Shown here one piece after another: positions 55,203 to 64,000 of a DNA stretch of 64,000 bases. Made by a program: the position numbers and the translations under genes. This stretch comes from Streptomyces sp. NBC_00525. GTDB lineage: Bacteria; Actinomycetota; Actinomycetes; Streptomycetales; Streptomycetaceae. Position 1 is the stretch's first letter. Each line of letters begins with the position of its first letter. The DNA is taken from the NCBI RefSeq assembly GCF_036346595.1, contig NZ_CP107834.1, forward strand, positions 5,766,001-5,830,000. The letters are read 5' to 3'. The notes beneath the pieces are model-generated. The model was not told the DNA's origin. It searched no databases and saw nothing but the letters and a program-made list of their open reading frames with translations.

Positions 55203-56245
55203 CCGCCGGGGCCGGATCGTCCGCCGTCGTGGACGAACGGCTGCTGCGCACCTCGCCGCTGCGCAAGCTGCTCGGCCGCCCCGAACTGGGCTCGGTCGTC
55301 GGCGCGCTCGCCGTCTTCCTCTTCTTCGCGATCGTCGCCGACAGCTTCCTGCGCGCCACCAGCTTCGGAACCGTGCTGTACGCGGCCTCCACCATCGGGA
55401 TCATGGCGGCACCGGTCGCCCTGCTGATGATCGGCGGCGAGTTCGACCTGTCCGCCGGCGTGATGGTCACCACATCCGCGCTGGTCTCCTCGATGTTCAG
55501 CTACCAGATGACCGCCAACGTCTGGGTCGGCGTCTTCGTGTCGCTGCTGGTCACGCTCGCCATCGGCGCCTTCAACGGCTTCATGCTGACCCGTACGAAA
55601 CTGCCCAGCTTCATCATCACGCTGGGCACGTTCCTGATGCTGACCGGCCTGAACCTGGGCTTCACCAAGCTGATCAGCGGCACCGTCTCGACCAAGACCA
55701 TCGGCAACATGGAGGGCTTCCCCTCCGCGCGCAAGCTCTTCGCCTCCTACTGGACCGTCGGCGGCGTCGAGCTCAAGGTGACCCTGCTGTGGTGGGCGGT
55801 CCTGGTCGCCGTCGCCACCTGGATTCTGCTCCGCACCCGCTTCGGCAACTGGATCTTCGCCGTGGGCGGCGGCGCCGACGCGGCCCGCGCGGTCGGCGTC
55901 CCCGTCGTCCGCACCAAGATCGGGCTCTACCTCGGCGTCGCCTTCGCCGCCTGGGTCTCCGGCCAGCACCTGCTGTTCAGCTACGACATGGTGCAGTCCG
56001 GCGAGGGCGTCGGCAACGAGCTGATCTACATCATCGCCGCCGTCATCGGCGGCTGCCTGATCACCGGCGGCTACGGCTCCGCGATCGGCTCCGCGGTCGG
56101 CGCCTTCATCTTCGGCATGACCAGCAAGGGCATCGTGTACGCGGAATGGAACCCCGACTGGTTCAAGTTCTTCCTGGGAGCGATGCTGCTCCTGGCCACC
56201 CTGCTCAACGCATGGGTACGCAAGCGCGCGGAGGCGACGAAATGA
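55199..56245 (+). CDS. Sugar ABC transporter permease (RbsC-like)
   Basis: 348 aa with eight to ten membrane helices. The family signature is clear: [40 protein letters not shown] and [20 protein letters not shown], which correspond to the GIDLSVG, LPPFIVTLG and AVVLGGTSLxGG motifs of ribose-type permeases. It forms the channel for the sugar taken up with the binding lipoprotein. It overlaps both neighbours (ATGA). Confidence 0.92.
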   Translation: MTAGAGSSAVVDERLLRTSPLRKLLGRPELGSVVGALAVFLFFAIVADSFLRATSFGTVLYAASTIGIMAAPVALLMIGGEFDLSAGVMVTTSALVSSMFSYQMTANVWVGVFVSLLVTLAIGAFNGFMLTRTKLPSFIITLGTFLMLTGLNLGFTKLISGTVSTKTIGNMEGFPSARKLFASYWTVGGVELKVTLLWWAVLVAVATWILLRTRFGNWIFAVGGGADAARAVGVPVVRTKIGLYLGVAFAAWVSGQHLLFSYDMVQSGEGVGNELIYIIAAVIGGCLITGGYGSAIGSAVGAFIFGMTSKGIVYAEWNPDWFKFFLGAMLLLATLLNAWVRKRAEATK

Positions 56246-57051
56246 CGGCCCCCAAGGCCCTCGTCGAACTGGACGGCGTGGCCAAGTACTACGGCAACAT
56301 CAAGGCCCTCGAAGGAGTGTCGCTGGAGGTGCACGCGGGCGAGATCTCCTGCGTGCTCGGCGACAACGGGGCCGGCAAGTCCACCCTCATCAAGATCATC
56401 GCCGGGCTGCACCGGCACGACGCCGGACGGTTCCTCGTGGACGGCGAGGAGACCACCCTCGCCAACCCGCGCGACGCCCTGGACCGGGGCATCGCCACCG
56501 TCTACCAGGACCTCGCCGTCGTCCCCCTGATGCCGGTCTGGCGCAACTTCTTCCTCGGCTCCGAGCCGACGACGGGCGCCGGCCCCTTCAAGCGGCTCGA
56601 CGTCGGGCTGATGCGCGAGACGACCCGCTCGGCGCTGCTCCGCATGGGCATCGACCTGCGCGACGTGGACCAGCCCATCGGCACCCTGTCCGGCGGCGAA
56701 CGCCAGTGCGTCGCCATCGCGCGCGCCGTCCACTTCGGGGCGAAGGTCCTCGTCCTGGACGAGCCGACGGCCGCGCTGGGCGTCAAGCAGTCCGGGGTCG
56801 TCCTGAAGTACATCGCGGCCGCCCGCGACGCCGGCCTCGGCGTGGTCCTCATCACGCACAACCCGCACCACGCGTACCTCGTCGGCGACCGGTTCGTCCT
56901 GCTCAAGCGCGGCGCGATGGCCGGCAGCCACACCAAGGAGAGCATCGACCTGGACGAACTGACCCGGCAGATGGCGGGCGGCAGCGACCTGGAGGAGCTG
57001 AGCCACGAGCTGCGCCGCGCCTCCGGACCGGGCCCCGCCGCTACGCCGTAA
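56242..57051 (+). CDS. Sugar ABC transporter ATP-binding protein
   Basis: 269 aa. Walker A is GDNGAGKS (about 40-47), the Q-loop is [23 protein letters not shown], the signature is [15 protein letters not shown], and Walker B is [12 protein letters not shown], with a switch His in [12 protein letters not shown]. It has a single ATPase domain where ribose importers often have two, so it probably forms a homodimer. It powers the permease encoded upstream and ends the operon. Confidence 0.92.
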   Translation: MTAPKALVELDGVAKYYGNIKALEGVSLEVHAGEISCVLGDNGAGKSTLIKIIAGLHRHDAGRFLVDGEETTLANPRDALDRGIATVYQDLAVVPLMPVWRNFFLGSEPTTGAGPFKRLDVGLMRETTRSALLRMGIDLRDVDQPIGTLSGGERQCVAIARAVHFGAKVLVLDEPTAALGVKQSGVVLKYIAAARDAGLGVVLITHNPHHAYLVGDRFVLLKRGAMAGSHTKESIDLDELTRQMAGGSDLEELSHELRRASGPGPAATP

Positions 57052-57172
57052 CGGGCCCGCCCGCCGCCCCGGACGACGGCCCCGCCCTCCCGGCAATGGC
57101 AGAATCGGGACGGACGGGCGCCGTCCGCCACCGGGACACCCCCTCCCGGTCACACCGATCCATCCGGGGACG

Positions 57173-58336
57173 ATGAGCACGTACCGCGACTTCGCACACC
57201 GCGGCTCCGCCCGCGCGACCGTCCTGCGTACCGTGGGAACCCGCGAAAGACGCTCCCACCTCACGGCGCCCCGCGTCCCCACGGTCGGCATCGACATCGG
57301 CGGGACCAAGGTGATGGCCGGCGTCGTGGACGCCGACGGCACGATCCTGGAGACCGTGCGCACCGAGACCCCGGACAAGTCCAAGAGCCCCAAGGTCGTC
57401 GAGGACACCATCGTCGAACTGGTCCTGGACCTCTCCGACCGGCACGACGTGCACGCCGTGGGCATCGGCGCGGCCGGCTGGGTGGACGCGGACCGCTCCA
57501 AGGTGCTGTTCGCCCCGCACCTGGCCTGGCGCGACGAACCCCTGCGCGACTCCCTGGCCTCCCGGCTCGTCGTCCCCGTCATGGTCGACAACGACGCCAA
57601 CACCGCGGCCTGGGCCGAGTGGCGCTTCGGCGCCGGGCGCGGCGAGGACCACCTCGTGATGATCACGCTGGGCACCGGCATCGGCGGCGCCATCCTGGAG
57701 GACGGCCGGGTCAAGCGCGGCAAGTACGGCGTCGCCGGTGAGTTCGGCCATATGCAGGTCGTGCCCGGCGGCCACCGCTGCCCGTGCGGCAACCGGGGCT
57801 GCTGGGAGCAGTACAGCTCCGGCAACGCCCTCGTCCGCGAGGCGCGGGAGCTGGCCGCCGCCGACTCGCCGGTGGCCCACCAGATCATCGAGCGCGTCAA
57901 GGGCCACGTCCCCGACATCACCGGACCGCTCATCACCGAACTGGCCCGCGAGGGCGACGCGATGTGCGTCGAGCTGCTCCAGGACATCGGCCAGTGGCTC
58001 GGCGTCGGGCTGGCCAATCTGGCCGCCGCCCTGGACCCCTCCTGCTTCGTCATCGGCGGCGGTGTCAGCGCGGCCGACGATCTGCTGATCGGGCCGGCCA
58101 GGGACGCCTTCAAGCGCCACCTCACCGGGCGCGGCTACCGCCCCGAGGCCACGATCGCCAAGGCCCAGCTGGGCCCGGAGGCCGGTATGGTCGGCGCGGC
58201 GGACCTCGCCCGGCTGGTCGCCCGCCGCTTCCGCCGCACCAACCGCCGCCGCGTCGAGCGGTACGAGCGGTACGCGCAGATCTACGACCAGGCGGCGAGC
58301 ACCCTCCGCAGCAACCGCAGCACCCGCACCTCTTAG
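57173..58336 (+). CDS. ROK-family sugar kinase (glucokinase-like)
   Basis: 387 aa from ATG 57173. The phosphate motif is VGIDIGGTKVMAGVVDADG, the catalytic Asp is in VMVDNDANTAAWAEW, the ROK signature is GVAGEFGHMQVVPGG, and zinc ligands are in CPCGNRGCWEQYSSG. It lacks an N-terminal DNA-binding domain but has 35 extra N-terminal residues and a basic C-terminal tail (RRFRRTNRRRVERYERY). It phosphorylates glucose or a related sugar and probably serves the ABC importer just upstream. Confidence 0.92.
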   Translation: MSTYRDFAHRGSARATVLRTVGTRERRSHLTAPRVPTVGIDIGGTKVMAGVVDADGTILETVRTETPDKSKSPKVVEDTIVELVLDLSDRHDVHAVGIGAAGWVDADRSKVLFAPHLAWRDEPLRDSLASRLVVPVMVDNDANTAAWAEWRFGAGRGEDHLVMITLGTGIGGAILEDGRVKRGKYGVAGEFGHMQVVPGGHRCPCGNRGCWEQYSSGNALVREARELAAADSPVAHQIIERVKGHVPDITGPLITELAREGDAMCVELLQDIGQWLGVGLANLAAALDPSCFVIGGGVSAADDLLIGPARDAFKRHLTGRGYRPEATIAKAQLGPEAGMVGAADLARLVARRFRRTNRRRVERYERYAQIYDQAASTLRSNRSTRTS

Positions 58337-58350
58337 GGACTCCCACACCG

Positions 58351-58947
58351 ATGACCGCAGCCGAGCACCCCGTCCTGCCGCGCCAGTCCACGCCGCCGGA
58401 CGAGGGCGGCGGACCGCAGCCCGAGACCCGCCGTCATCTGATCCGCCGCCGTCTGATCACGGCGACGATCATCGTGCTGCTGATCGGCATCCCGGCCGGC
58501 TATCTGCTGATCTCGGCGGGCCAGAGCCGCCGCTCCGGCCAGGACAAGGCCGCCGAGGCCGCCGCCCAGGGGCTGCGGCCCGGCTGGCCCTCGCGGATGC
58601 TGCGCCGCATCTTCGAGGTGCCGATCCCCGGTTACGCGACCGAGGTGGAGTACTACGAGACGAACAACTGGAAGGTCAGCCGGATGTACGTGCGTTTCCG
58701 CACGACGTCCAACGGCCTGGACGCCTTCCTGACCGACCTGGGCTCCGGCCGCGCCGCCCTGGAGCAGGGCAAGGTCACCATCGGCGAACGCGACACCCGC
58801 ATCGCCGGCTGGTACTTCGGCGAGGGCGTCTCCTGGGCGGGCACCACCCACACCAACAAGGACCCGCGCCCCACGCAGGACATCACGGTGGACATGACGG
58901 ACCCGAGTTCCCCCGTCGTCTACGTGGTCTCCGCCGCGACACCCTGA
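58351..58947 (+). CDS. Membrane-anchored hypothetical protein
   Basis: 198 aa from ATG 58351, only 14 bases after the ROK kinase stop, so probably cotranscribed. A cytoplasmic N-terminus of about 33 residues is followed by one membrane helix (LITATIIVLLIGIPAGYLLI) and an extracytoplasmic domain of about 140 residues. That domain has many Tyr and Trp (EVEYYETNNWKVSRMYVRFR, RIAGWYFGEGVSWAGTTH). I do not recognise the domain. A role in sugar sensing or transport is only suggested by position. Confidence 0.75.
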   Translation: MTAAEHPVLPRQSTPPDEGGGPQPETRRHLIRRRLITATIIVLLIGIPAGYLLISAGQSRRSGQDKAAEAAAQGLRPGWPSRMLRRIFEVPIPGYATEVEYYETNNWKVSRMYVRFRTTSNGLDAFLTDLGSGRAALEQGKVTIGERDTRIAGWYFGEGVSWAGTTHTNKDPRPTQDITVDMTDPSSPVVYVVSAATP

Positions 58948-59129
58948 CCCCGGCCGGGCGCCTCACGGAGCCGCTCCACGGGGGAACTCCGGGCCGGAGC
59001 GCTATCGGCTGATCAGGGTACTTATCGCACTTTCCCGAGTGTTACGCCGCATTTATCCCCAGAGCCATGGCATTTCTTAGGCGATCGATTGATCAGTACG
59101 ACAATCATCCCGGCTCGAAGGAGTTCAGC

Positions 59130-59795
59130 ATGCGCATGTCCGCTTCCCTCCGTTCCCGCAGTGCCCGCGCGGGCGCCGTCGCGGCCGCCGCGGTCGCCCT
59201 CGCCGCGGCCACGGTGGCCGGGGCGTCCGCCGCCTACGCCGCCCCCGGCGACAGCGGCGACATCGACATCCGTCCGGGCGGCTGGGCGGCCCGCGGCGGC
59301 GACGGCAACGAGGTCTGCAAGTTCGTCCTCCAGGCCAGCAACTTCGGCGACATGCCGGCCGTCCCGTGGACCATCACCGCGCAGCCGCCGACCGTTCCGC
59401 CGGGCGACACCCTGGCCAGCACCCTGCCCCTGGTCAACGGCTCGGCCCGCAGCCAGGAGTACCTGCTCCCCGAGGGCACGTACCAGCTGGTGTGGATCGT
59501 TCCGTCCGGCCCGAAGAACAAGGCGTTCAAGGTCGACTGCACCAAGCCGGCCACCAACAACGGCTCGCAGAACAACGAGCGCGGCTCGTCCGCCTCGGGC
59601 GCCGAGACCGACTACCGGCAGCCGTCCGGCGGGGTGCCGGCCGGTGGCGGCGGCGTCCCGGACATGGAGAGCGTCAGCTCCGAGAGCGACTTCAACATCG
59701 GCACCACCGCCGCCCTCGCGGCCGGGGCCGCCGGAGCCGCCGGGCTGATCATGGTCCGCCGAGCCGCACGCCGCCGTGCCCGCAACGAGGCATAA
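59130..59795 (+). CDS. Secreted protein with C-terminal membrane anchor
   Basis: 221 aa from ATG 59130 (GAAGGAG upstream). A Sec signal (1-38, ending SAAYA) is followed by a compact domain with one Cys pair (EVCKFVLQASNFG and KVDCTKPA). A disordered Ser/Asn/Gly-rich segment and a C-terminal helix with an Arg-rich tail (LIMVRRAARRRARNEA) complete it. The arrangement resembles a sortase substrate, but no LPxTG or LAxTG is visible. It is encoded just before a sortase. Upstream, 58948-59129 holds AT-rich promoter-like sequence. Confidence 0.78.
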   Translation: MRMSASLRSRSARAGAVAAAAVALAAATVAGASAAYAAPGDSGDIDIRPGGWAARGGDGNEVCKFVLQASNFGDMPAVPWTITAQPPTVPPGDTLASTLPLVNGSARSQEYLLPEGTYQLVWIVPSGPKNKAFKVDCTKPATNNGSQNNERGSSASGAETDYRQPSGGVPAGGGGVPDMESVSSESDFNIGTTAALAAGAAGAAGLIMVRRAARRRARNEA

Positions 59796-60450
59796 CCCGC
59801 GCAGAAGACGCCGACGGGGCCCGAGCCGGGCGTGTCGTCTCACGATGACACTGTGTGTGACCTTCTCGCTGGTGAGCGGCATCGTCTGGGCGAGTTCCGA
59901 CTCGCCCGACGATGCGGTCGCCGCCGCCCACGGCAACGACGCCGCGGGCGGCGGCGACCGGCCGGTCTCGCACGCCCCGCTGTCCCCGTCGCGGCCGGTG
60001 AAGATCGCGGTACCCGCCATCTTCATCGAGGCCCCGGTCACCGGCCTCGGGCTCGACAAGAAGGGACGCCTCGGCGCCCCGCCGATGAGCAGGCCCCGCG
60101 AAGTGGGCTGGTACCGCGACGGGCCCTCGCCCGGCGAGAAGGGCACCTCCCTGATCGTCGGCCACCGCGACACGGAGACCGGCCCCGCGATCTTCCTCAA
60201 CCTGAACGCCCTGCACCGGGGCGACAAGGTCAAGGTCACCCGCGCCGACCGGCAGACCGCCGTCTTCACGGTCGACGCGGTCGAGACGTACAAGAAGGAC
60301 ACGTTCCCCGACGACAAGGTGTACGGCACCACCGGCCGCCCGGAGCTCAGGCTGATGACCTGCGGCGGGCGCTTCGACAAGAAGAACGGCTACTCCGCCA
60401 ACGTCGTCGTCTTCGCCCATCTCACCTCCCTGAAGAAGCAGAAGGTCTGA
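59776..60450 (+). CDS. Class F-like sortase
   Basis: 224 aa from GTG 59776, overlapping the previous gene by 20 bases; ATG 59845 is an alternative start. An Arg-rich N-terminus and one membrane helix (about 24-40) precede the sortase beta-barrel (about 75-220). The catalytic His130 is in SLIVGHRDTET, and Cys196 is in LRLMTCGGRF. The usual Arg that follows is not obvious in KNGYSANVVVFAHL. Sortases join surface proteins to a cell-wall amine. The upstream secreted protein is the obvious partner. Confidence 0.85.
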   Translation: MPATRHNPRRRRRRGPSRACRLTMTLCVTFSLVSGIVWASSDSPDDAVAAAHGNDAAGGGDRPVSHAPLSPSRPVKIAVPAIFIEAPVTGLGLDKKGRLGAPPMSRPREVGWYRDGPSPGEKGTSLIVGHRDTETGPAIFLNLNALHRGDKVKVTRADRQTAVFTVDAVETYKKDTFPDDKVYGTTGRPELRLMTCGGRFDKKNGYSANVVVFAHLTSLKKQKV

Positions 60451-60498
60451 CGCGCCCGCGCCCGCGCCCCGCCCGCGCCCGCCCGGCCGGGCCGCCGC

Positions 60499-61263
60499 TC
60501 AGTCCGGGCCCGCCCCGACGCCACCGATCCGCCGGACCGCCACCGCCGCCCGGTGGCCGGGCGGGGCGGCGATGTCCGCGAGCAGCCAGCCGGCCGGGGC
60601 CGCCGGTACCGGGCCCGCGCCCACGTACTCCGTGGACGGATCGGCGCCCAGGCCGATGCCGAGGCCCTTCAGATACGCCTCCTTCCGCGTCCACACCCGG
60701 GCGAACGCGGCCGGCCGGGCCTCGGGCGCCAGCGCGGCCAGCTCCGCCGCCTCCAGCGGATGGACCACATCGGCGGCCTCGGTCAGCGTCTGCGCGCCCG
60801 GCACCGGCTCGACGTCCACGCCGACCGGCGCGGCGGCGACCGCGATCAGGCTCAGCCCCTCGCAGTGCGACAGCGAGAAGTGCAGCGGCTCGCCCGGCAG
60901 CACGGGCCGCCCGTGCGGCTCCCCGCAGCACGGACAGGGGGCCCGGACCACCGAGACCGTGCGGGGCGCGACGCCCAGATGGCTGCCGAGGACCCGGCGC
61001 AGCCCGACATGGGCGCACAGATACGTGGCGCGGTCGGTGGGGCGGCGGAACTCCTCGGCGCGCGCCAGCTCCGCCGGAGCCAGGACGAGCGGGGCGTAGC
61101 GGGCGGCGCTCTCCTCGTGCGCGGCGGTGGCCACCAGCCACAGGCGCGGACCGCCGGGCCCCGGTTCCGCCGGCGGGGGCAGCGCGGCGGGCAGCGGGGG
61201 GAGCGCGGTGGGCAGGAGCAGGGAGTCGAGAGCGGGTGACGGACTGGGTTCCAGCAGGGACAT
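60499..61263 (-). CDS. Sfp-type 4'-phosphopantetheinyl transferase
   Basis: 254 aa from ATG 61263. The family motifs are present: HFSLSHCEGLSLIAVAAAPV, the magnesium-binding GVDVEPV, and FARVWTRKEAYLKGLG. A CPCCGEPHGRPVL segment before them is common in actinobacterial members. It transfers phosphopantetheine from CoA to carrier domains of polyketide or nonribosomal synthetases. It starts seven bases before the MFS gene end, on the same strand, so it is the last gene of the leftward group that begins beyond the window. Confidence 0.92.
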   Translation of the reverse strand: MSLLEPSPSPALDSLLLPTALPPLPAALPPPAEPGPGGPRLWLVATAAHEESAARYAPLVLAPAELARAEEFRRPTDRATYLCAHVGLRRVLGSHLGVAPRTVSVVRAPCPCCGEPHGRPVLPGEPLHFSLSHCEGLSLIAVAAAPVGVDVEPVPGAQTLTEAADVVHPLEAAELAALAPEARPAAFARVWTRKEAYLKGLGIGLGADPSTEYVGAGPVPAAPAGWLLADIAAPPGHRAAVAVRRIGGVGAGPD

Positions 61264-61270
61264 GTCTGCC

Positions 61271-62560
61271 TCACACGGCGGTTGCGGTGGGCTCGGGGGC
61301 GGCGGACGCCCCCGTCGCGGCGGGGGCCTTCCGCGTGATGGGCGCGCGCAGGGCGAGCGTCGCGGCGACGGGCGAGAACAGCGCGACACCCGCGCACAGC
61401 AGCCAGGTGCCGGTCACGCCCAGCGGGGCGGACAGCGAACTGAAGACGGCCAGGGACAGCGGCGCGGCCCCGATGCTGGAGAGCGAGAACGTCGACATCG
61501 CGGCGCCGAGCTTCCCCTCCGGCACGGCCTGCTGGTACGCGGTGACCAGCGCCGGGCCGTTCATCCCCGAGCAGAGGCCGACCGCGCCCGCCGTGACCGC
61601 GAGGACGGGCGGCGACGGCATCAGCGCCATGGCGCCCAGGCCCACCGCCAGCCCGGTGCCGGTGACGACGAGCTTCACCGGGACCGGGATGCGGTGCGCG
61701 AGCGCGGCCCCGGCCGCCGCCGACACCAGGGCCCCGACACTGAACGCCGACAGCGCCGCCGCGACCGCCCCGATGCCCCAGCCCTCGCCGGAGGCACGCA
61801 GCGGCAGCGCGACCTCGGCCGGCCACAGGAACGCGAAGTCCATGCAGAAGCAGGCGATGAACATCCAGCGCAGCCGGGGATGGCCGCCCAGCAGCAGGAG
61901 CCCGTCACCGGAGCGCCGGAACAGCGACGGGCCGGGACCGTCGCCGCGTTCGGGCCGGCCCATGCCGCGCGTCACATGGAACGCGCAGACCAGCCAGACG
62001 GCGCAGCCGGCCGCCGACACCAGCATGGCCCCGGACAGTCCGCCCGCCACGACCAGCCAGGCTCCCAGCGGTGATCCGGCGATCGGCGCCAGCCGCATCA
62101 CCATGGCGAACAGCGAGTTGGCGCGGCCCAGATGCTCCTGCGGCGCCAGCCGGGTGAGCAGCACGCCCGACGCCGGCCCGGTCAGGCCGAGGAGCGAGCC
62201 CTCGACCACGGCGACCGCGACCAGCGGCCAGAGACTGTCGGCGCCCGCCGTGATCAGGGCACCGACGGCCAGGACGGCGAGCCGGGTCGCGGTCGCCCGG
62301 AGCACGACCGCGCGCGGGCCGAGCGTGTCGGCGAGCGCGCCGCCGAACAGCAGCATCAGGGCGCGCGGCAGCGTGGAGGCGAGGATCACGCAGGTGACCG
62401 CGGACCGGCCGCCCAACTGCACGGCGGTCCAGTTCATGGCGATGATCAGGGCGAAGCTGCCGCACTGCACGGCGGCCTGCCCGGTGACGAAACTGCCGAT
62501 GCGCCGCCAGTCGGGCGCCGGCCCCGCCTCGGGCGACGGGGCGGTGGAATGCGTAGTCAT
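61271..62560 (-). CDS. MFS transporter, probable exporter
   Basis: 429 aa from ATG 62560, with twelve hydrophobic helices. The opening DWRRIGSFVTGQAAVQCGSF and the loop after helix 2, GGALADTLGPRAVV, follow the MFS-3/EntS-like pattern of siderophore and drug exporters. It lies between a phosphopantetheinyl transferase and a small gene next to an FMN enzyme, so it may export the product of that locus. The 75 bases before it hold the gap to the upstream gene. Confidence 0.85.
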   Translation of the reverse strand: MTTHSTAPSPEAGPAPDWRRIGSFVTGQAAVQCGSFALIIAMNWTAVQLGGRSAVTCVILASTLPRALMLLFGGALADTLGPRAVVLRATATRLAVLAVGALITAGADSLWPLVAVAVVEGSLLGLTGPASGVLLTRLAPQEHLGRANSLFAMVMRLAPIAGSPLGAWLVVAGGLSGAMLVSAAGCAVWLVCAFHVTRGMGRPERGDGPGPSLFRRSGDGLLLLGGHPRLRWMFIACFCMDFAFLWPAEVALPLRASGEGWGIGAVAAALSAFSVGALVSAAAGAALAHRIPVPVKLVVTGTGLAVGLGAMALMPSPPVLAVTAGAVGLCSGMNGPALVTAYQQAVPEGKLGAAMSTFSLSSIGAAPLSLAVFSSLSAPLGVTGTWLLCAGVALFSPVAATLALRAPITRKAPAATGASAAPEPTATAV

Positions 62561-62635
62561 GGGACTCGACTTCCTGGGGGAGTGGGCTCGAAGTGGTGGG
62601 AAGGGCTTCCTGCGGGCGGGACTCTCGGACATCCC

Positions 62636-63019
62636 CTAGCGGTGGCGCCCCGCCGGGACGTGTACGGCGGTGGTCTCGCCGCGCAGTGCCGCCGCGACGG
62701 CCAGTGCGGCGGCGCGCACCACCGCCCGGCGCAGGGCCCGCCCGGCGCGCTCGCCGCGGACGCGGCCCCGGGTACGCAGTTCCAGGCAGCCGCCGAGATA
62801 GCCCCGGCCCGCCTCGGCGAGGGCCCGTTGGGCGCCCAGCCGGGCGGCGTCCGCGAGCGGGCCCCGGTCCTCCGCGCCGGGCGGACCCGTGCCGGGCGAC
62901 GTGACGGTGACACCGGGCGCCTCCCGGACCAGGAAGCGGGCCCGTACGGCATCGCGCCGCAGCCCGTCCCGGACCGGGGCGCCCATGGCCGCGCGGCCAC
63001 GGCGCGGGCGGGCGTTCAC
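62636..63019 (-). CDS. Small protein of unknown function
   Basis: 127 aa from GTG 63019, overlapping the stop of the upstream FMN-enzyme gene (GTGA). The sequence is Arg- and Ala-rich (RGPLADAARLGAQRALAEAG and RRAVVRAAALAVAAALRGET) and predicted helical, with a short beta start ARFLVREAPGVTVTSPG. No family is recognised. Coupling to the glutamate-synthase-like gene suggests a shared function. I cannot exclude that the frame is wrong, but the overlap and direction support it. Confidence 0.6.
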   Translation of the reverse strand: MNARPRRGRAAMGAPVRDGLRRDAVRARFLVREAPGVTVTSPGTGPPGAEDRGPLADAARLGAQRALAEAGRGYLGGCLELRTRGRVRGERAGRALRRAVVRAAALAVAAALRGETTAVHVPAGRHR

Positions 63020-64000
63020 GGGGTGGCTCCCACCGCGGCCGGGCCCGCCGGCAGCGGGGCCGCGCCGGGCCACCACAGGTCGTCCGGGGCCAGCGCCGCC
63101 ACCGCGTACTTGCCCAACGCGCTTGTCAGCAACCGCAGTTCGAGGGCGATGCTGTCGGCGAGGCGGATCAGACCGTGCTCCGGGTCCTCGTCCACCGCGA
63201 TCAGGGCGGCCCTGCCGAGACCGGCCGCCCCGGCCCCCAGCGCGAGGGTGCGCAGCACACGTCCGCCCTCCCACATCCGGCCACTGGCGAGCAGACAGCC
63301 CTCGGGCCGGCCCACACGGCGCAGGCACTCCGCGAGCGGCAGGCCGACCTGGTCGAGGAAGACGCGGGGCGCCCAGCCCGTGCCGCCCTCCGCGCCGTCC
63401 ACGGTGACGGCGTCCGCCCCCGCGCCCCACGCGGTGCGCGCGGCGTCCCCGATGTCACGACCCGGATGGAACTTCACCCATGTACGGGCCCTGGGGAAGT
63501 TGTTCCGCATGAACCGCAGTTGCTGGCGCAGGATCTCGTCCGTGAACGTGCCGGGCGTGGCACAGCGCAGCCGCCGGCCGTCGCCCTCGCCGAACACCTC
63601 GGTGACCGTGAACCGGGCCGCCAGCTGCTCCGCCTCCTCGCCGGAGACGACGGTCATGCCGCCGAGGCCGGGTTTCGCGCCCTGACCGGTCTTCAACTCG
63701 AAGCCCAGACGCCCCGATTCGAGGAGCGGCCGGGTGGCGGGGTCGCTGTAGAGGAGGTTCCAGACCTCCGAGTCGGCGTCCTCGGTGGACTGCTGGACGA
63801 CGATGCCGCCGACCCCCTCGGGCGCCGCTTCGAGATACGCGTCGATACGGGCCAGGAGCGCGGAGCGGGCGCTGTCCCCGCCGCGCCGGTAGCCGTGGAC
63901 GGGGACCATGTTCTCGCCGATGACCATCGGGATGCCGAGGCGGCCGGCCTGCCTGGACGCCTGGACGGCGAGGTCGCCGCTGCCCGCCCGGGTCGAGCCG
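63016..64000 (-). CDS. Glutamate-synthase-like FMN protein, C-terminal part (cut by window edge)
   Basis: Codons stay open from the window edge to a TGA at 63016, about 327 residues. The glutamate synthase large-subunit FMN/central barrel is recognisable: STRAGSGDLAVQASRQAGRL, IGENMVPVHGYRRGGD, ELKTGQGAKPGLGG, VKFHPGRDIGDAARTAWGAG and VTVDGAEGGTGWAPR. The Fe-S Cys cluster of true GltB is not seen in this part. Such stand-alone domains occur in secondary metabolism and as archaeal-type glutamate synthases. Its N-terminus and operon head lie outside the window. Confidence 0.82.
   Translation of the reverse strand, partial: GSTRAGSGDLAVQASRQAGRLGIPMVIGENMVPVHGYRRGGDSARSALLARIDAYLEAAPEGVGGIVVQQSTEDADSEVWNLLYSDPATRPLLESGRLGFELKTGQGAKPGLGGMTVVSGEEAEQLAARFTVTEVFGEGDGRRLRCATPGTFTDEILRQQLRFMRNNFPRARTWVKFHPGRDIGDAARTAWGAGADAVTVDGAEGGTGWAPRVFLDQVGLPLAECLRRVGRPEGCLLASGRMWEGGRVLRTLALGAGAAGLGRAALIAVDEDPEHGLIRLADSIALELRLLTSALGKYAVAALAPDDLWWPGAAPLPAGPAAVGATP

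Overview
This is a 64 kb stretch of very GC-rich actinobacterial chromosome, almost certainly Streptomyces. The evidence is the codon bias, the frequent GTG and TTG starts, the ATGA/GTGA/TTGA gene overlaps, and family content typical of that genus: FxLD lanthipeptide genes, regulators with TPR tails, RsbW-like ATPases, a chitinase with dre-like promoter repeats, and an AllR-type allantoin regulon. There is no rRNA, phage or CRISPR array, and only one damaged insertion sequence.

Left part (1-10.6 kb) is accessory DNA. An FxLD-class lanthipeptide locus runs leftwards: methyltransferase, 66-aa precursor, and a LanB dehydratase cut by the window edge. Two GNAT acetyltransferases, a DUF6193 gene, a truncated transposase and a helix-turn-helix regulator follow. 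An RsbW-like ATPase then precedes a second, much larger FxLD-type methyltransferase.

11.4-22.3 kb and 38.2-48.6 kb hold a purine, ureide and glyoxylate degradation pathway. It comprises 8-oxoguanine deaminase, a purine permease, uricase, 5-hydroxyisourate hydrolase, OHCU decarboxylase, allantoinase, allantoicase, malate synthase, hydroxypyruvate isomerase, tartronate semialdehyde reductase and a catalase for the uricase H2O2. A MobA/CoxI-like nucleotidyltransferase may serve xanthine dehydrogenase. An IclR regulator (AllR-like) lies beside allantoinase, and one palindrome, TCAACAGTTTGTTGA or a close variant, precedes the main transcription units. Glyoxylate carboligase is not in the window.

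The middle (22.3-38.1 kb) mixes hydrolases with less familiar systems. It has a GH46 chitosanase, an alpha/beta hydrolase-fold protein without its nucleophile serine, a mycothiol-type DinB-fold protein, an amidohydrolase and an FN3 lipoprotein. Next come a four-gene operon (leucine-rich repeat, ankyrin, MoxR AAA+ ATPase, HExxH/VWA protein), a tRNA-like element, and a CBM-FN3-FN3-GH18 chitinase. The most unusual locus is a tightly overlapped three-gene cassette: a 101-aa protein of three 23-aa repeats, a JmjC-type oxygenase and a sucrase/ferredoxin-like Fe-S protein.

Right part (48.6-64 kb) holds an aldo/keto reductase, an EamA transporter, a NarL-type two-component system (a second such system with an ABC transporter lies at 41-45 kb), a cytochrome P450, a sugar ABC transporter with a ROK kinase, a class F-like sortase with a secreted partner, and the edge of another locus: Sfp-type phosphopantetheinyl transferase, MFS exporter, a small unknown protein and a glutamate-synthase-like FMN protein cut by the window end.
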